A DNA stretch of 64,000 nt from an uncultured Lachnospiraceae bacterium. Lineage in GTDB: Bacteria; Bacillota; Clostridia; Lachnospirales; Lachnospiraceae. Made by a program: the position numbers and the translations under genes. Position 1 is the stretch's first letter. The number at the start of each line of letters is the position of its first letter. Below are positions 9,742-17,034 of the stretch, one piece after another. The stretch spans positions 1 through 64,000 of the forward strand of contig CANRIG010000008.1 in assembly GCA_947630595.1 (NCBI GenBank), read 5' to 3'. The notes under the pieces were generated by a model, which worked only from the letters and a program-made list of their open reading frames with translations, made no database searches and was not told where the DNA came from.

Positions 9742-10635
9742 ATGAGTGAAAGAATCACAGGGCATACGGAGCTGCTGACGCTGATGGCCTACCCCATCCG
9801 CCACTCCAAGTCTCCGGCCATGCACAACGAGGCGGCCGCCTATCTGGGGCTGGACTACGCCTACCTCTGCTTTGACGTGGATCAGAGCAATCTGAAAGAA
9901 GCCATCGCCGCCATGCGGGCGCTGCACATCCGGGGCGGCAATCTCTCGATGCCGAACAAGATCGCCGTCATGCAGTATCTGGACCGGCTTTCCCCGGAGG
10001 CTCAGATGTGCGGCGCGGTCAACACGATCGTAAACGACGGCGGCGTGCTCACCGGCTATATCACCGACGGCATCGGCTACATGCGCTCGCTGGAGGACAG
10101 CGGCATCCGGGTCATCGGCGAGAAAATCACGGTCGTCGGCTGCGGCGGCGCGGGTAAGGCCATGCAGGTGCAGGCGGCGCTCGACGGCGTGCGCGAGATG
10201 TCCGTGTTCAACCGCCGCGACGAATTTCACCAACGCGGCATCGACACCGTCGCCATGATCAACGAAAAGACCGGCTGCAAGGCGCATTTTTATGACCTGG
10301 AGGATCTCGACCGCCTGAAAGGCGAAATCTCCGAGAGCTGCCTGCTGGCGAACGCGACCTGCGTGGGCATGCGCCCGCTCGAGGGCCAGACCTACATACC
10401 GGACCCAGGTTTCCTGCGCCCCGACCTGACCGTGACCGACGCCATCTACGCGCCGGAGGAGACGGAGCTTTTGCGGATGGCGCGCGAGGCCGGCTGCCGC
10501 ACCTTAAACGGACAGGGCATGATGCTCTTCCAGGGCGCGGCCGCGTTTAAGCTGTGGACCGGCTGCGACATGCCGATTCCCCACATGAAAAAAGTGCTCG
10601 GCTTTCCCGGAGCAAAGGAAGGAGGCGCCGCATGA
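9742..10635 (+). CDS. aroE: Shikimate/quinate dehydrogenase, TRAP-linked paralogue
   Basis: NAD(P)-dependent oxidoreductase interconverting shikimate or quinate and the 3-dehydro forms. 297 residues. The substrate site is HSKSPAMHNEAAAYLG, with the catalytic Lys in NLSMPNKIAV and the Asp in GYITDGIGY. The Rossmann loop is VVGCGGAGKAMQVQAAL, and the C-terminal helix has LNGQGMMLFQGAAAF. Its stop overlaps the TRAP small-permease start (ATGA), so it heads a four-gene operon with a complete TRAP importer. This suggests uptake and use of quinate, shikimate or a related acid rather than aromatic biosynthesis. NAD versus NADP preference cannot be told by eye. Confidence 0.88.
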   Translation: MSERITGHTELLTLMAYPIRHSKSPAMHNEAAAYLGLDYAYLCFDVDQSNLKEAIAAMRALHIRGGNLSMPNKIAVMQYLDRLSPEAQMCGAVNTIVNDGGVLTGYITDGIGYMRSLEDSGIRVIGEKITVVGCGGAGKAMQVQAALDGVREMSVFNRRDEFHQRGIDTVAMINEKTGCKAHFYDLEDLDRLKGEISESCLLANATCVGMRPLEGQTYIPDPGFLRPDLTVTDAIYAPEETELLRMAREAGCRTLNGQGMMLFQGAAAFKLWTGCDMPIPHMKKVLGFPGAKEGGAA

Positions 10636-11120
10636 AGGTATTGAAATGGCTTGACGAAAATCTGGAAGAAATGCTGCTGATCCTGCTGCTGATCTGCATG
10701 GTGGTGATCATGGGCGTGCAGATTCTCGCGCGCTACTGCCTGAATTACTCGCTGAGCTGGTCGGAGGAGCTGACGCAGTACCTGTTTGTGTGGTCGGTGT
10801 TCCTCAGCATCAGCTACTGCGTGAAAAAGCGGATTTCCATCAAAATCGAGCAGTTTCTCAACATCCTCCCGGCGAGGGGACAGACCGGGCTGCGGCTGCT
10901 GCGCCACACGCTGGTGCTCATCTTCTGCCTGATCATGCTGCCCTTCTGCGTGACCTATGTGCAGCAGTCCATCGACACCCAGGCCACCAGCGCCGCTTTG
11001 CACATTCCGATGTATTACATCCAGTCGGCTCCCCTGGTCGGCTTTCTCCTCCTGACGGTCCGCGTCCTCCAGGCGTGGCTCCGGGAGGCGCACAATCTGG
11101 CGGGAGGTAAAAAATCATGA
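10632..11120 (+). CDS. dctQ: TRAP transporter small permease (DctQ)
   Basis: 162-residue membrane protein with four predicted helices, the usual DctQ fold. It begins MKVLKWLDENLEEMLLILLL, and SWSEELTQYLFVWSVFLS is the conserved DctQ segment between helices. The ATG at 10632 overlaps the aroE stop by four bases with GGAGG just upstream, so it is chosen over an in-frame codon inside aroE. It overlaps dctM by four bases. Confidence 0.9.
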   Translation: MKVLKWLDENLEEMLLILLLICMVVIMGVQILARYCLNYSLSWSEELTQYLFVWSVFLSISYCVKKRISIKIEQFLNILPARGQTGLRLLRHTLVLIFCLIMLPFCVTYVQQSIDTQATSAALHIPMYYIQSAPLVGFLLLTVRVLQAWLREAHNLAGGKKS

Positions 11121-12403
11121 CCCTGTTTATTATGATCGTATTCGTTGCGCTTCTGCTGCTGGCGGTGCCCGTGGGCCTGTCCGTCGGCATCACCAGCATC
11201 CTGCCCAGCCTGCTGTCCGACTCCTTTACGGTCAGCGGCGTTTACATCCTGCGCTCGGCGCTGGGCGGCGTCAATTCCTACCCGCTGCTGGCGATCCCCA
11301 TGTTCGTGCTCTCCGGCATCATCATGTCCCGGGGCGGGGTATCGCGGAAGCTGTTTGAGGTATTCAGCTATTTCATCGGCAAGAAAACGGCCGGCATTCC
11401 CTGCGCGGCTGTCGTCACCTGCCTCTTTTTCGGCGCGATCTCCGGCTCCGCTCCGGCGACCGTGGCCGCGGTCGGCAGCATGACGATCCCGCTGATGCTG
11501 GAGATGGGCTACGACAAAAAGTTCAGCGTGGCCCTGGTGGCGGTGGCCGGCGGCCTCGGCGTCATCATCCCGCCCAGCATTCCTTTCATTCTCTATGCGC
11601 AGGCCACCGGAGCCTCGGTCAGCGACATGTTCATCGCCGGCATCATTCCCGGCGTCCTCATCGCCGCCATCCTCATGGGCTATGCGTATTACTATTGCCG
11701 CAGGCACGGCGAGGACAAGGAAAAAATCAACGCCATCGTCGATGAGCTGCACGCCAGAGGGTTCCGCAAGGTGCTGTTTTCCAGCTTTTTCGCGCTGCTG
11801 ACGCCAGTCATCATCCTCGGCTGCATTTATTCCGGCGTCACCTCGCCCACGGAGGCGGCCGTGATCGCCGTGTTCTACTCGCTGATCATCAGCGTGTTCG
11901 TTTACCGGACGCTGAAAATCAGCGACCTGTGGAGCGTGCTGCGCGAGGCGGTGCGGACGTTCTGCCCGATCCTGTTTATCCTCGCGGCCTCAGTGGCGTT
12001 TTCCAGAATCCTGACGCTGATGCACGTGCCGCAGACCGTCTCCGCCTGGATGACGGGCGCGTTCACCACGCGGTTTACGATTCTGCTGGTCATCAACCTG
12101 CTGCTTCTGGTCGTGGGCATGGTCATGGACACCAGCCCGGCGATCCTGATTCTCGCGCCGATCCTGCTGCCGATCGTGCAGACCTACGGCGTGGATCCGG
12201 TGCACTTCGGCATCGTCATGGTCGTCAACCTGGCGATCGGCTTTGTCACCCCGCCGATCGGCGTCAACCTGTTCGTGGCCAGTTCCATGTCCAAGGTGCC
12301 GGTCATGCAGATTGCGAAAAAGGCCATGCCGATGATCGTGCTGTTTCTGGCGGCGCTGCTGCTGATCACCTACATTCCGCAGATCAGCTTATTCTTAGTA
12401 TAG
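11117..12403 (+). CDS. dctM: TRAP transporter large permease (DctM)
   Basis: 428-residue, highly hydrophobic DctM-family channel subunit that drives Na+-coupled import of an organic acid delivered by DctP. Family segments are PMFVLSGIIMSRGGVSRKLF, FFGAISGSAPATVAAVGSM, IPPSIPFILYAQATGASVSD and GFVTPPIGVNLFVASSM. The start overlaps dctQ by four bases (ATGA). Full length. Confidence 0.94.
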   Translation: MTLFIMIVFVALLLLAVPVGLSVGITSILPSLLSDSFTVSGVYILRSALGGVNSYPLLAIPMFVLSGIIMSRGGVSRKLFEVFSYFIGKKTAGIPCAAVVTCLFFGAISGSAPATVAAVGSMTIPLMLEMGYDKKFSVALVAVAGGLGVIIPPSIPFILYAQATGASVSDMFIAGIIPGVLIAAILMGYAYYYCRRHGEDKEKINAIVDELHARGFRKVLFSSFFALLTPVIILGCIYSGVTSPTEAAVIAVFYSLIISVFVYRTLKISDLWSVLREAVRTFCPILFILAASVAFSRILTLMHVPQTVSAWMTGAFTTRFTILLVINLLLLVVGMVMDTSPAILILAPILLPIVQTYGVDPVHFGIVMVVNLAIGFVTPPIGVNLFVASSMSKVPVMQIAKKAMPMIVLFLAALLLITYIPQISLFLV

Positions 12404-12417
12404 GAGGGCCGCGAAAA

Positions 12418-13407
12418 ATGAGAAAAAGACTGTTACTGCCGCTGATCGCCCTGTCCGCCGCCGTTTTGCTGACCGGCTGCCGGGAGGAAGGGCAGACCTA
12501 CACCTGGGTGCTGGCCACCGCCAGCCCGGAGGACACGGTGACGCAGATTTACGCGGAGAAATTCGCCGAAGAAGTAAACCGGCTTTCAGACGGAGAAATG
12601 AATATAGAAGTTTACGCCAACAGCTCGCTCGGCGGCGACACCGAGCTGCTGGAGAGCGTCATGTTCGGCGACATTCCGTTTGTCGTCCAGAACACCGCGC
12701 CGCAGGTCAGCTACCTGCCGCGCCTCTGCCTCTTTGACCTGCCCTGCGTGTTCGGCGACATCACCGAGCTGCACAAGGTGCTGGACAACGAGGCGTTCAT
12801 GGAAAAAATCAACGCCATCTACGAGGAAAAAGGCGTGGCCCTGCTCGGCATAAGCGACCAGAATTTCCGCGTCATGACCTCCAATAAAAACGTGCAGGAG
12901 CTGTCGGACTTCTCCGGCATCAAAATCCGCACCATGGAAAATTCCTACCACATGGCGTTCTGGACGGCCATCGGCGCCAACCCGTCCCCGATGGCGTTCT
13001 CCGAGGTCTACATCGGCCTCCAGCAAAACACCATCGACGCGCAGGAAAATCCCTACGAGGTCATCGTTTCCAACAAGTTTTACGAGCAGCAGGACTACGT
13101 CGTGCAGACCAACCACCTGCCCCACCTGCTGACCCTGATCACCAGCCAGGAATTCCTGGACGGCCTTTCGGCCGAACAGCAGGAAATCATCGCCGAGGCC
13201 GCCGGTCTGGCGCGCGACTATTCGCGCGAGCAGGCGCTGGCCCGCGCCAACGACCGCATCGCCATCTGCGAAGAGGGCGGCGCGCAGATCGTGGAGCTCT
13301 CCGATGAGCTGCGGGAGCAGATGCGGGAAGCGTCCTCCGGCCTGTACGAGGAAATCCGGCAGGCGGTCGCGGACGACGAGCTGTATCAGATGTATACGGG
13401 GAGCTGA
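12418..13407 (+). CDS. dctP: TRAP transporter solute-binding lipoprotein (DctP)
   Basis: 329-residue extracytoplasmic binding protein. The N-terminus is a lipoprotein signal, MRKRLLLPLIALSAAVLLTG followed by Cys. The mature part has the DctP hallmarks: FAEEVNRLSDGEMNIEVYAN, a conserved Arg in SGIKIRTMENSYHMAFW, and GLQQNTIDAQENPYEV. Arg binds the substrate carboxylate in this family, supporting an organic-acid ligand. AGGAGGG precedes the ATG. It is the last gene of the aroE-TRAP operon, followed by a strong terminator. Confidence 0.93.
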   Translation: MRKRLLLPLIALSAAVLLTGCREEGQTYTWVLATASPEDTVTQIYAEKFAEEVNRLSDGEMNIEVYANSSLGGDTELLESVMFGDIPFVVQNTAPQVSYLPRLCLFDLPCVFGDITELHKVLDNEAFMEKINAIYEEKGVALLGISDQNFRVMTSNKNVQELSDFSGIKIRTMENSYHMAFWTAIGANPSPMAFSEVYIGLQQNTIDAQENPYEVIVSNKFYEQQDYVVQTNHLPHLLTLITSQEFLDGLSAEQQEIIAEAAGLARDYSREQALARANDRIAICEEGGAQIVELSDELREQMREASSGLYEEIRQAVADDELYQMYTGS

Positions 13408-13436
13408 GGAATTCCCCCTGAATCAACATCTGAAAT

Positions 13437-13531
13437 AAAAAAAGACTGTAAAAGCAAGGCAGGGCCTGTCACAGACCAGATAAACAACTGATCTGCGGCA
13501 GGCCCGTCGTGTTTTACAACAGTCTTTTTTT
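13437..13531. terminator. Bidirectional terminator between dctP and the feo locus
   Basis: Long stem: AAAAAAAGACTGTAAAA pairs with TTTTACAACAGTCTTTTTTT, and inside it GGGCCTG pairs with CAGGCCC. T-runs on both strands let it serve the rightward TRAP operon and the leftward feo operon. Confidence 0.85.
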
Positions 13532-13546
13532 ATTCAAATTTTTTAT

Positions 13547-13681
13547 TCAGTGGCATCCCCTGCAGTGCCTGCAGTCTCCGCCGCACTGCAGCGATTTCCC
13601 CGCCTTTTTATCACGGATCATGCTGCGCACCGCCAGTCCGATCAGCACCGCGAGCACAGCGAGTACGAGAATCGTTCCCAT
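13547..13681 (-). CDS. FeoB-associated Cys-rich membrane microprotein
   Basis: 44 residues, easily missed. It starts MGTILVLAVLAVLIGLAVRS, one transmembrane helix, then a basic stretch and a Cys-rich tail CGGDCRHCRGCH. This is the FeoB-associated Cys-rich membrane protein pattern. It sits directly downstream of feoB (27-base gap) and ends just before the terminator, with a GGAGGC Shine-Dalgarno. Probably involved in ferrous iron handling at the membrane; the exact role is not established. Confidence 0.85.
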   Translation of the reverse strand: MGTILVLAVLAVLIGLAVRSMIRDKKAGKSLQCGGDCRHCRGCH

Positions 13682-13707
13682 GCTGACGCCTCCTGTCTCA
13701 TATTGTT

Positions 13708-15861
13708 TTATTTGGCTCCCGCCATTCCCTTGATGCGCACGTTCAGGGTCTTGCTCTCATGGTACGGACGGAACAGCAGGTAGCAGAACCCGATCACCAG
13801 CAGGATCGCAACCACGGTCCACACGGTGAAGCCGCCGCCTGTGAACAGGCTGCCGAACTGGTACACGCACAGGGAGACGACGTAAGCGAGCAGGCACTGA
13901 TAGCCGATGGCAAACCAGAACCATTTGATGTTGTTCATCTCCCGCTTGATGGCGCCCATCGCCGCAAAGCACGGCGCGCACAGCAGGTTGAATACCAGGA
14001 ACGAGTACGCGGCGACCGCCGTCATGCTGCCGGCCAGAGAACCCCAGATCTCCGCGCCGTCCTCCGCCACCTCTCCGAATCCGAAGAGGATGCCGAACGT
14101 ACCCACCACGTTTTCCTTGGCGATCAGGCCAGTGACCGCCGCCACAGCCATCTTCCAGTCGCCCCAGCCGAGCGGGATGAACAGCCATGCGATCGCGTTG
14201 CCGATCGTCGCCAGGATGCTGCGGTCAAGCTGCTCCGCTTCCAGCATCTGGAATTGCCCGTCGACCCAGCCGAAGCCCTGCAGGAACCAGAGCACGATGG
14301 TGGAGAGCAGAATAATTGTACCAGCTTTTTTGATAAATGACCAGCCCCTTTCCCACATGCTTCTCAGGACGTTGCCCATGGTCGGCATATGGTAAGCCGG
14401 GAGCTCCATGACGAACGGAGCCGGGTCGCCGGCGAACATTTTCGTTTTCTTTAAGATGATGCCCGAGCAGATGATAGCCGCGATGCCCACAAAGTATGCG
14501 CTCGGCGCCACCCACCAGGCTCCGCCGAACAGCGCGCCCGCGATCAGGGCAATGATCGGCAGCTTTGCGCCGCAGGGGATGAAGGTCGTCGTCATGATCG
14601 TCATCTTGCGGTCGCGGTCGTTTTCAATCGTCCTTGAAGCCATGACGCCCGGAACGCCACAGCCCGTGCCGATCAGCATCGGGATGAAGGATTTTCCGGA
14701 AAGTCCGAATTTGCGGAAAATACGGTCCATAATGAAAGCCACGCGCGCCATGTAGCCGCAGGATTCCAGAATCGCCAGGAAGAAGAACAGCACCAGCATC
14801 TGCGGCACAAAGCCGAGCACCGCGCCGACGCCGGCCACAATACCGTCGAGAATCAGCGACTGCAGCCAGCCCGCGCAGTGAATGCTGACGAGAAAGCTCT
14901 CGACCGCCGGCGGGATGATCTCCCCGAACAGCACGTCGTTGGTCCAGTCCGTCACGATGGTGCCCACCGTCGACACCGACACGTAGTAGACGACAAACAT
15001 CACCACGGCAAAGATCGGCAGCGCCAGCCAGCGGTTGGTCACGTAGCGGTCAATCCGGTCGGACGTGCTCATCGCGCCCTTCCTGCCCTTTTTCAGGCAA
15101 TCGCCGATGATCGAGGATATGTACACATAGCGCTCATTGGTGATGATGCTCTCGGTGTCGTCGTCAAACTGTTCCTCCATGGCCGCGATCTGTGCGCTCA
15201 CATCCGGCGCATTCTTCATCATCGCCCCGATTTTGTCGTCTTTCTCCAGCAGCTTGATGGCGAAGAAACGCTTCTGCTCCTGCGGAACCGAATCACCCAG
15301 CTTGCGCTCGACCTCGCTGATGATCCGCTCCGCCTCCGGCGAAAACTCATGCACCGGAGCCGCCGCCTGCGCACGTCCTGCCAGCGCCACCGCGCGGTCC
15401 GCCGCCTGCTGCACGCCGTCGCCCTTCAGGGCCGAAATCTCCACCACCTCGCAGCCCAGCTTCTGGCTCAGCTTCTTCGTGTCGATGCGGTCGCCGTTTT
15501 TCCTTACGACGTCCATCATGTTGACCGCCATCACCACCGGGATGCCCAGCTCCATCAGCTGCGTGCTCAGGTAGAGGTTGCGCTCGATGTTGGTGCCGTC
15601 CACGATATTGAGAATCGCGTCCGGCCGCTCGTTGATCAGGTAATTGCGGGCTACCACTTCCTCCAGCGTGTACGGGGAAAGCGAGTAGATGCCCGGCAGG
15701 TCCATGACCGACACGTCCCGGCTGCCTTTCAGCTTTCCTTCCTTTTTCTCGACCGTGACCCCGGGCCAGTTGCCCACGAACTGGTTGGAGCCGGTCAGCG
15801 CGTTGAACAGCGTCGTCTTGCCGCTGTTCGGATTTCCCGCAAGTGCAATTTTTACTGCCAT
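13708..15861 (-). CDS. feoB: Ferrous iron transport protein B
   Basis: 717-residue GTP-dependent Fe2+ importer of the inner membrane. The N-terminal G domain has the P-loop AGNPNSGKTTLFNALTG, switch VMDLPGIYSLSPYTLEE, and NMMD as the specificity motif. The membrane half has the Gate segments GTGCGVPGVMASRTIEND and FIPCGAKLPIIALI, plus LLCAPCFAAMGAIKREM. Full length. GAAGGAG precedes the ATG. It lies in the Feo operon with its own operator-like upstream palindrome. Confidence 0.97.
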   Translation of the reverse strand: MAVKIALAGNPNSGKTTLFNALTGSNQFVGNWPGVTVEKKEGKLKGSRDVSVMDLPGIYSLSPYTLEEVVARNYLINERPDAILNIVDGTNIERNLYLSTQLMELGIPVVMAVNMMDVVRKNGDRIDTKKLSQKLGCEVVEISALKGDGVQQAADRAVALAGRAQAAAPVHEFSPEAERIISEVERKLGDSVPQEQKRFFAIKLLEKDDKIGAMMKNAPDVSAQIAAMEEQFDDDTESIITNERYVYISSIIGDCLKKGRKGAMSTSDRIDRYVTNRWLALPIFAVVMFVVYYVSVSTVGTIVTDWTNDVLFGEIIPPAVESFLVSIHCAGWLQSLILDGIVAGVGAVLGFVPQMLVLFFFLAILESCGYMARVAFIMDRIFRKFGLSGKSFIPMLIGTGCGVPGVMASRTIENDRDRKMTIMTTTFIPCGAKLPIIALIAGALFGGAWWVAPSAYFVGIAAIICSGIILKKTKMFAGDPAPFVMELPAYHMPTMGNVLRSMWERGWSFIKKAGTIILLSTIVLWFLQGFGWVDGQFQMLEAEQLDRSILATIGNAIAWLFIPLGWGDWKMAVAAVTGLIAKENVVGTFGILFGFGEVAEDGAEIWGSLAGSMTAVAAYSFLVFNLLCAPCFAAMGAIKREMNNIKWFWFAIGYQCLLAYVVSLCVYQFGSLFTGGGFTVWTVVAILLVIGFCYLLFRPYHESKTLNVRIKGMAGAK

Positions 15862-15920
15862 CTTCCTACTACTCCTTCTTTAATTTGTTTAAACTATCCA
15901 ATATTTGTCGCAACTAGTTT

Positions 15921-15948
15921 TTATTAGTTGTTACTAACTTACAGTCAA
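15921..15948 (-). promoter_or_regulatory. feoB: feoB promoter with DtxR-type operator
   Basis: Minus-strand TTGACT (15943-15948), 16-bp spacer, TAATAA (15921-15926). The palindrome TTAGTTGTTACTAA (15924-15937) covers the spacer and part of the -10. It shares TTAG(T/C)NNNNRCTAA with the site upstream of the feoA genes. Repression by the neighbouring DtxR-like protein is inferred. Confidence 0.55.
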
Positions 15949-15960
15949 AAAAGAAAGCGC

Positions 15961-16188
15961 TCACTCCACGAAAATCATTTCCGCGTCCGCTTTGCGCAAG
16001 GACAGCTTATACCCTCTGACCGTGACCTCGACCGGATCGCCCAGCGGAGCCACCTTGCGCACAAACACATCCACGCCCTTGGTGATTCCCATGTCCATGA
16101 TCCTTCTCTTTACCGGGCCGTCGCCGGTCAGCTTTTTTACCTTTACCGTCTGCCCGCAGGCAGCATCTCTCAGTGTCATTTCGTTCAA
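15961..16188 (-). CDS. feoA: FeoA domain protein (first copy)
   Basis: 75 residues, an SH3-like FeoA protein thought to assist FeoB. Typical features are MTLRDAACGQTVKVKKLTG, RRIMDMGITKGVDVFVRKVA and PVEVTVRGYKLSLRKADAEM. GGAGG precedes the ATG. A second FeoA lies immediately upstream; the two are diverged, not a recent duplication. Confidence 0.93.
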   Translation of the reverse strand: MNEMTLRDAACGQTVKVKKLTGDGPVKRRIMDMGITKGVDVFVRKVAPLGDPVEVTVRGYKLSLRKADAEMIFVE

Positions 16189-16224
16189 CCTCCATCTTTT
16201 TCTCCGGATATCCGGCGCCGGCAG

Positions 16225-16437
16225 TCAGACCATAATCCGGTTCGCCATATCCCTGCCGATTGCAACGCGGGAATCCTTGATGCTGACGATCAGATTGCCG
16301 CCCGCCTCGGAAACCACCGTCACCGTGCTGCCCGTGACAAATCCCAGATTTTCAAGAAACTGCCTGGTCTCGGCCCGTCCGCCGACCCGTCTGATTACGC
16401 TTGGTTCTCCTGCTTTTACCATCGTTAATGGCATCAT
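16225..16437 (-). CDS. feoA: FeoA domain protein (second copy)
   Basis: 70 residues from the ATG at 16437 (or its neighbour at 16434), chosen because AGGAGG lies five bases before it. It has the FeoA fold pattern: VKAGEPSVIRRVGGR, TRQFLENLGFVTGSTVTVVS, and DSRVAIGRDMANRIMV. First gene of the leftward feo transcript. Two different FeoA proteins with one FeoB is common in Clostridia. Confidence 0.9.
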   Translation of the reverse strand: MMPLTMVKAGEPSVIRRVGGRAETRQFLENLGFVTGSTVTVVSEAGGNLIVSIKDSRVAIGRDMANRIMV

Positions 16438-16487
16438 CCAGACCTCCTTATCCTGACTTGATTCCGGCATCCTTCCTGCCGTCAAGG

Positions 16488-16518
16488 TTAGTATATGCTA
16501 ACAAATATTAGATGTCAA
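16488..16518 (-). promoter_or_regulatory. feoA: Consensus sigma-A promoter with operator over the -10 (feoA operon)
   Basis: Minus-strand TTGACA (16513-16518), exact 17-bp spacer, TATACT (16490-16495). The -10 is embedded in the near-perfect palindrome TTAGCATATACTAA (16488-16501). A strong promoter blocked by an overlapping palindrome is the expected design for iron repression. Confidence 0.7.
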
Positions 16519-16544
16519 GAACTTTTTTCAGGACTTCTTTTTGC

Positions 16545-16573
16545 TTTACCTGCAATAATTTTTATGCTATACT
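16545..16573 (+). promoter_or_regulatory. Promoter of the DtxR-type regulator gene
   Basis: TTTACC (16545-16550), 17-bp spacer, TATACT (16568-16573), start near 16580, leaving a ~25-nt leader. It is divergent from the feo promoter, with the operator palindrome between them. Confidence 0.6.
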
Positions 16574-16604
16574 TACAAAAATGATGTATTGTGAGGTGTT
16601 ATTT

Positions 16605-16970
16605 ATGCATGTCAACGAGTCCGCTGAAAATTATCTCGAGACGATTCTTATTCTCAGTCAAAAGCTGCCGGTTGTCCGTTCCGTGGACATCGCCACGGAG
16701 CTCGGATACAAGAAGTCGAGCGTGAGCATCGCCATGAGAAATCTGCGCGAAAAGCACCACATCACGGTGACCGATTCCGGCTTCATCACGCTGACGGACT
16801 CCGGCCGTGCGATCGCCGAGGAAATTTACGAACGGCATCAGCTGCTCTCCTGCTGGCTTACCGCCCTGGGCGTGGACCCGCAGGTGGCCGCGGACGACGC
16901 CTGCAAGATCGAGCACGTCATCAGCCGCGAGAGCTTTGAGGCCATCAAAAGACATGTAAAGGTATCCTGA
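16605..16970 (+). CDS. DtxR/MntR-family metal-dependent repressor
   Basis: 121-residue winged-helix repressor. The N-terminus, HVNESAENYLETILILSQ, is the DtxR/IdeR/MntR signature. The HTH is SVDIATELGYKKSSVSIAMR, and the metal-site region includes ERHQLLSCWL and ACKIEHVISRES. It is short, with no C-terminal SH3-like domain, as in MntR-type proteins. Divergent from the feo operon, so ferrous iron is the likelier ligand, though manganese cannot be excluded. GAGGTG precedes the ATG at 16605; the longer frame upstream overlaps the promoter. Confidence 0.9.
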   Translation: MHVNESAENYLETILILSQKLPVVRSVDIATELGYKKSSVSIAMRNLREKHHITVTDSGFITLTDSGRAIAEEIYERHQLLSCWLTALGVDPQVAADDACKIEHVISRESFEAIKRHVKVS

Positions 16971-17034
16971 TTTCCGTTCATTTCCGCCGGCTTCCTTTCA
17001 TATATTGTAGGAAAATCATTCAGGAGCGCTCTGA

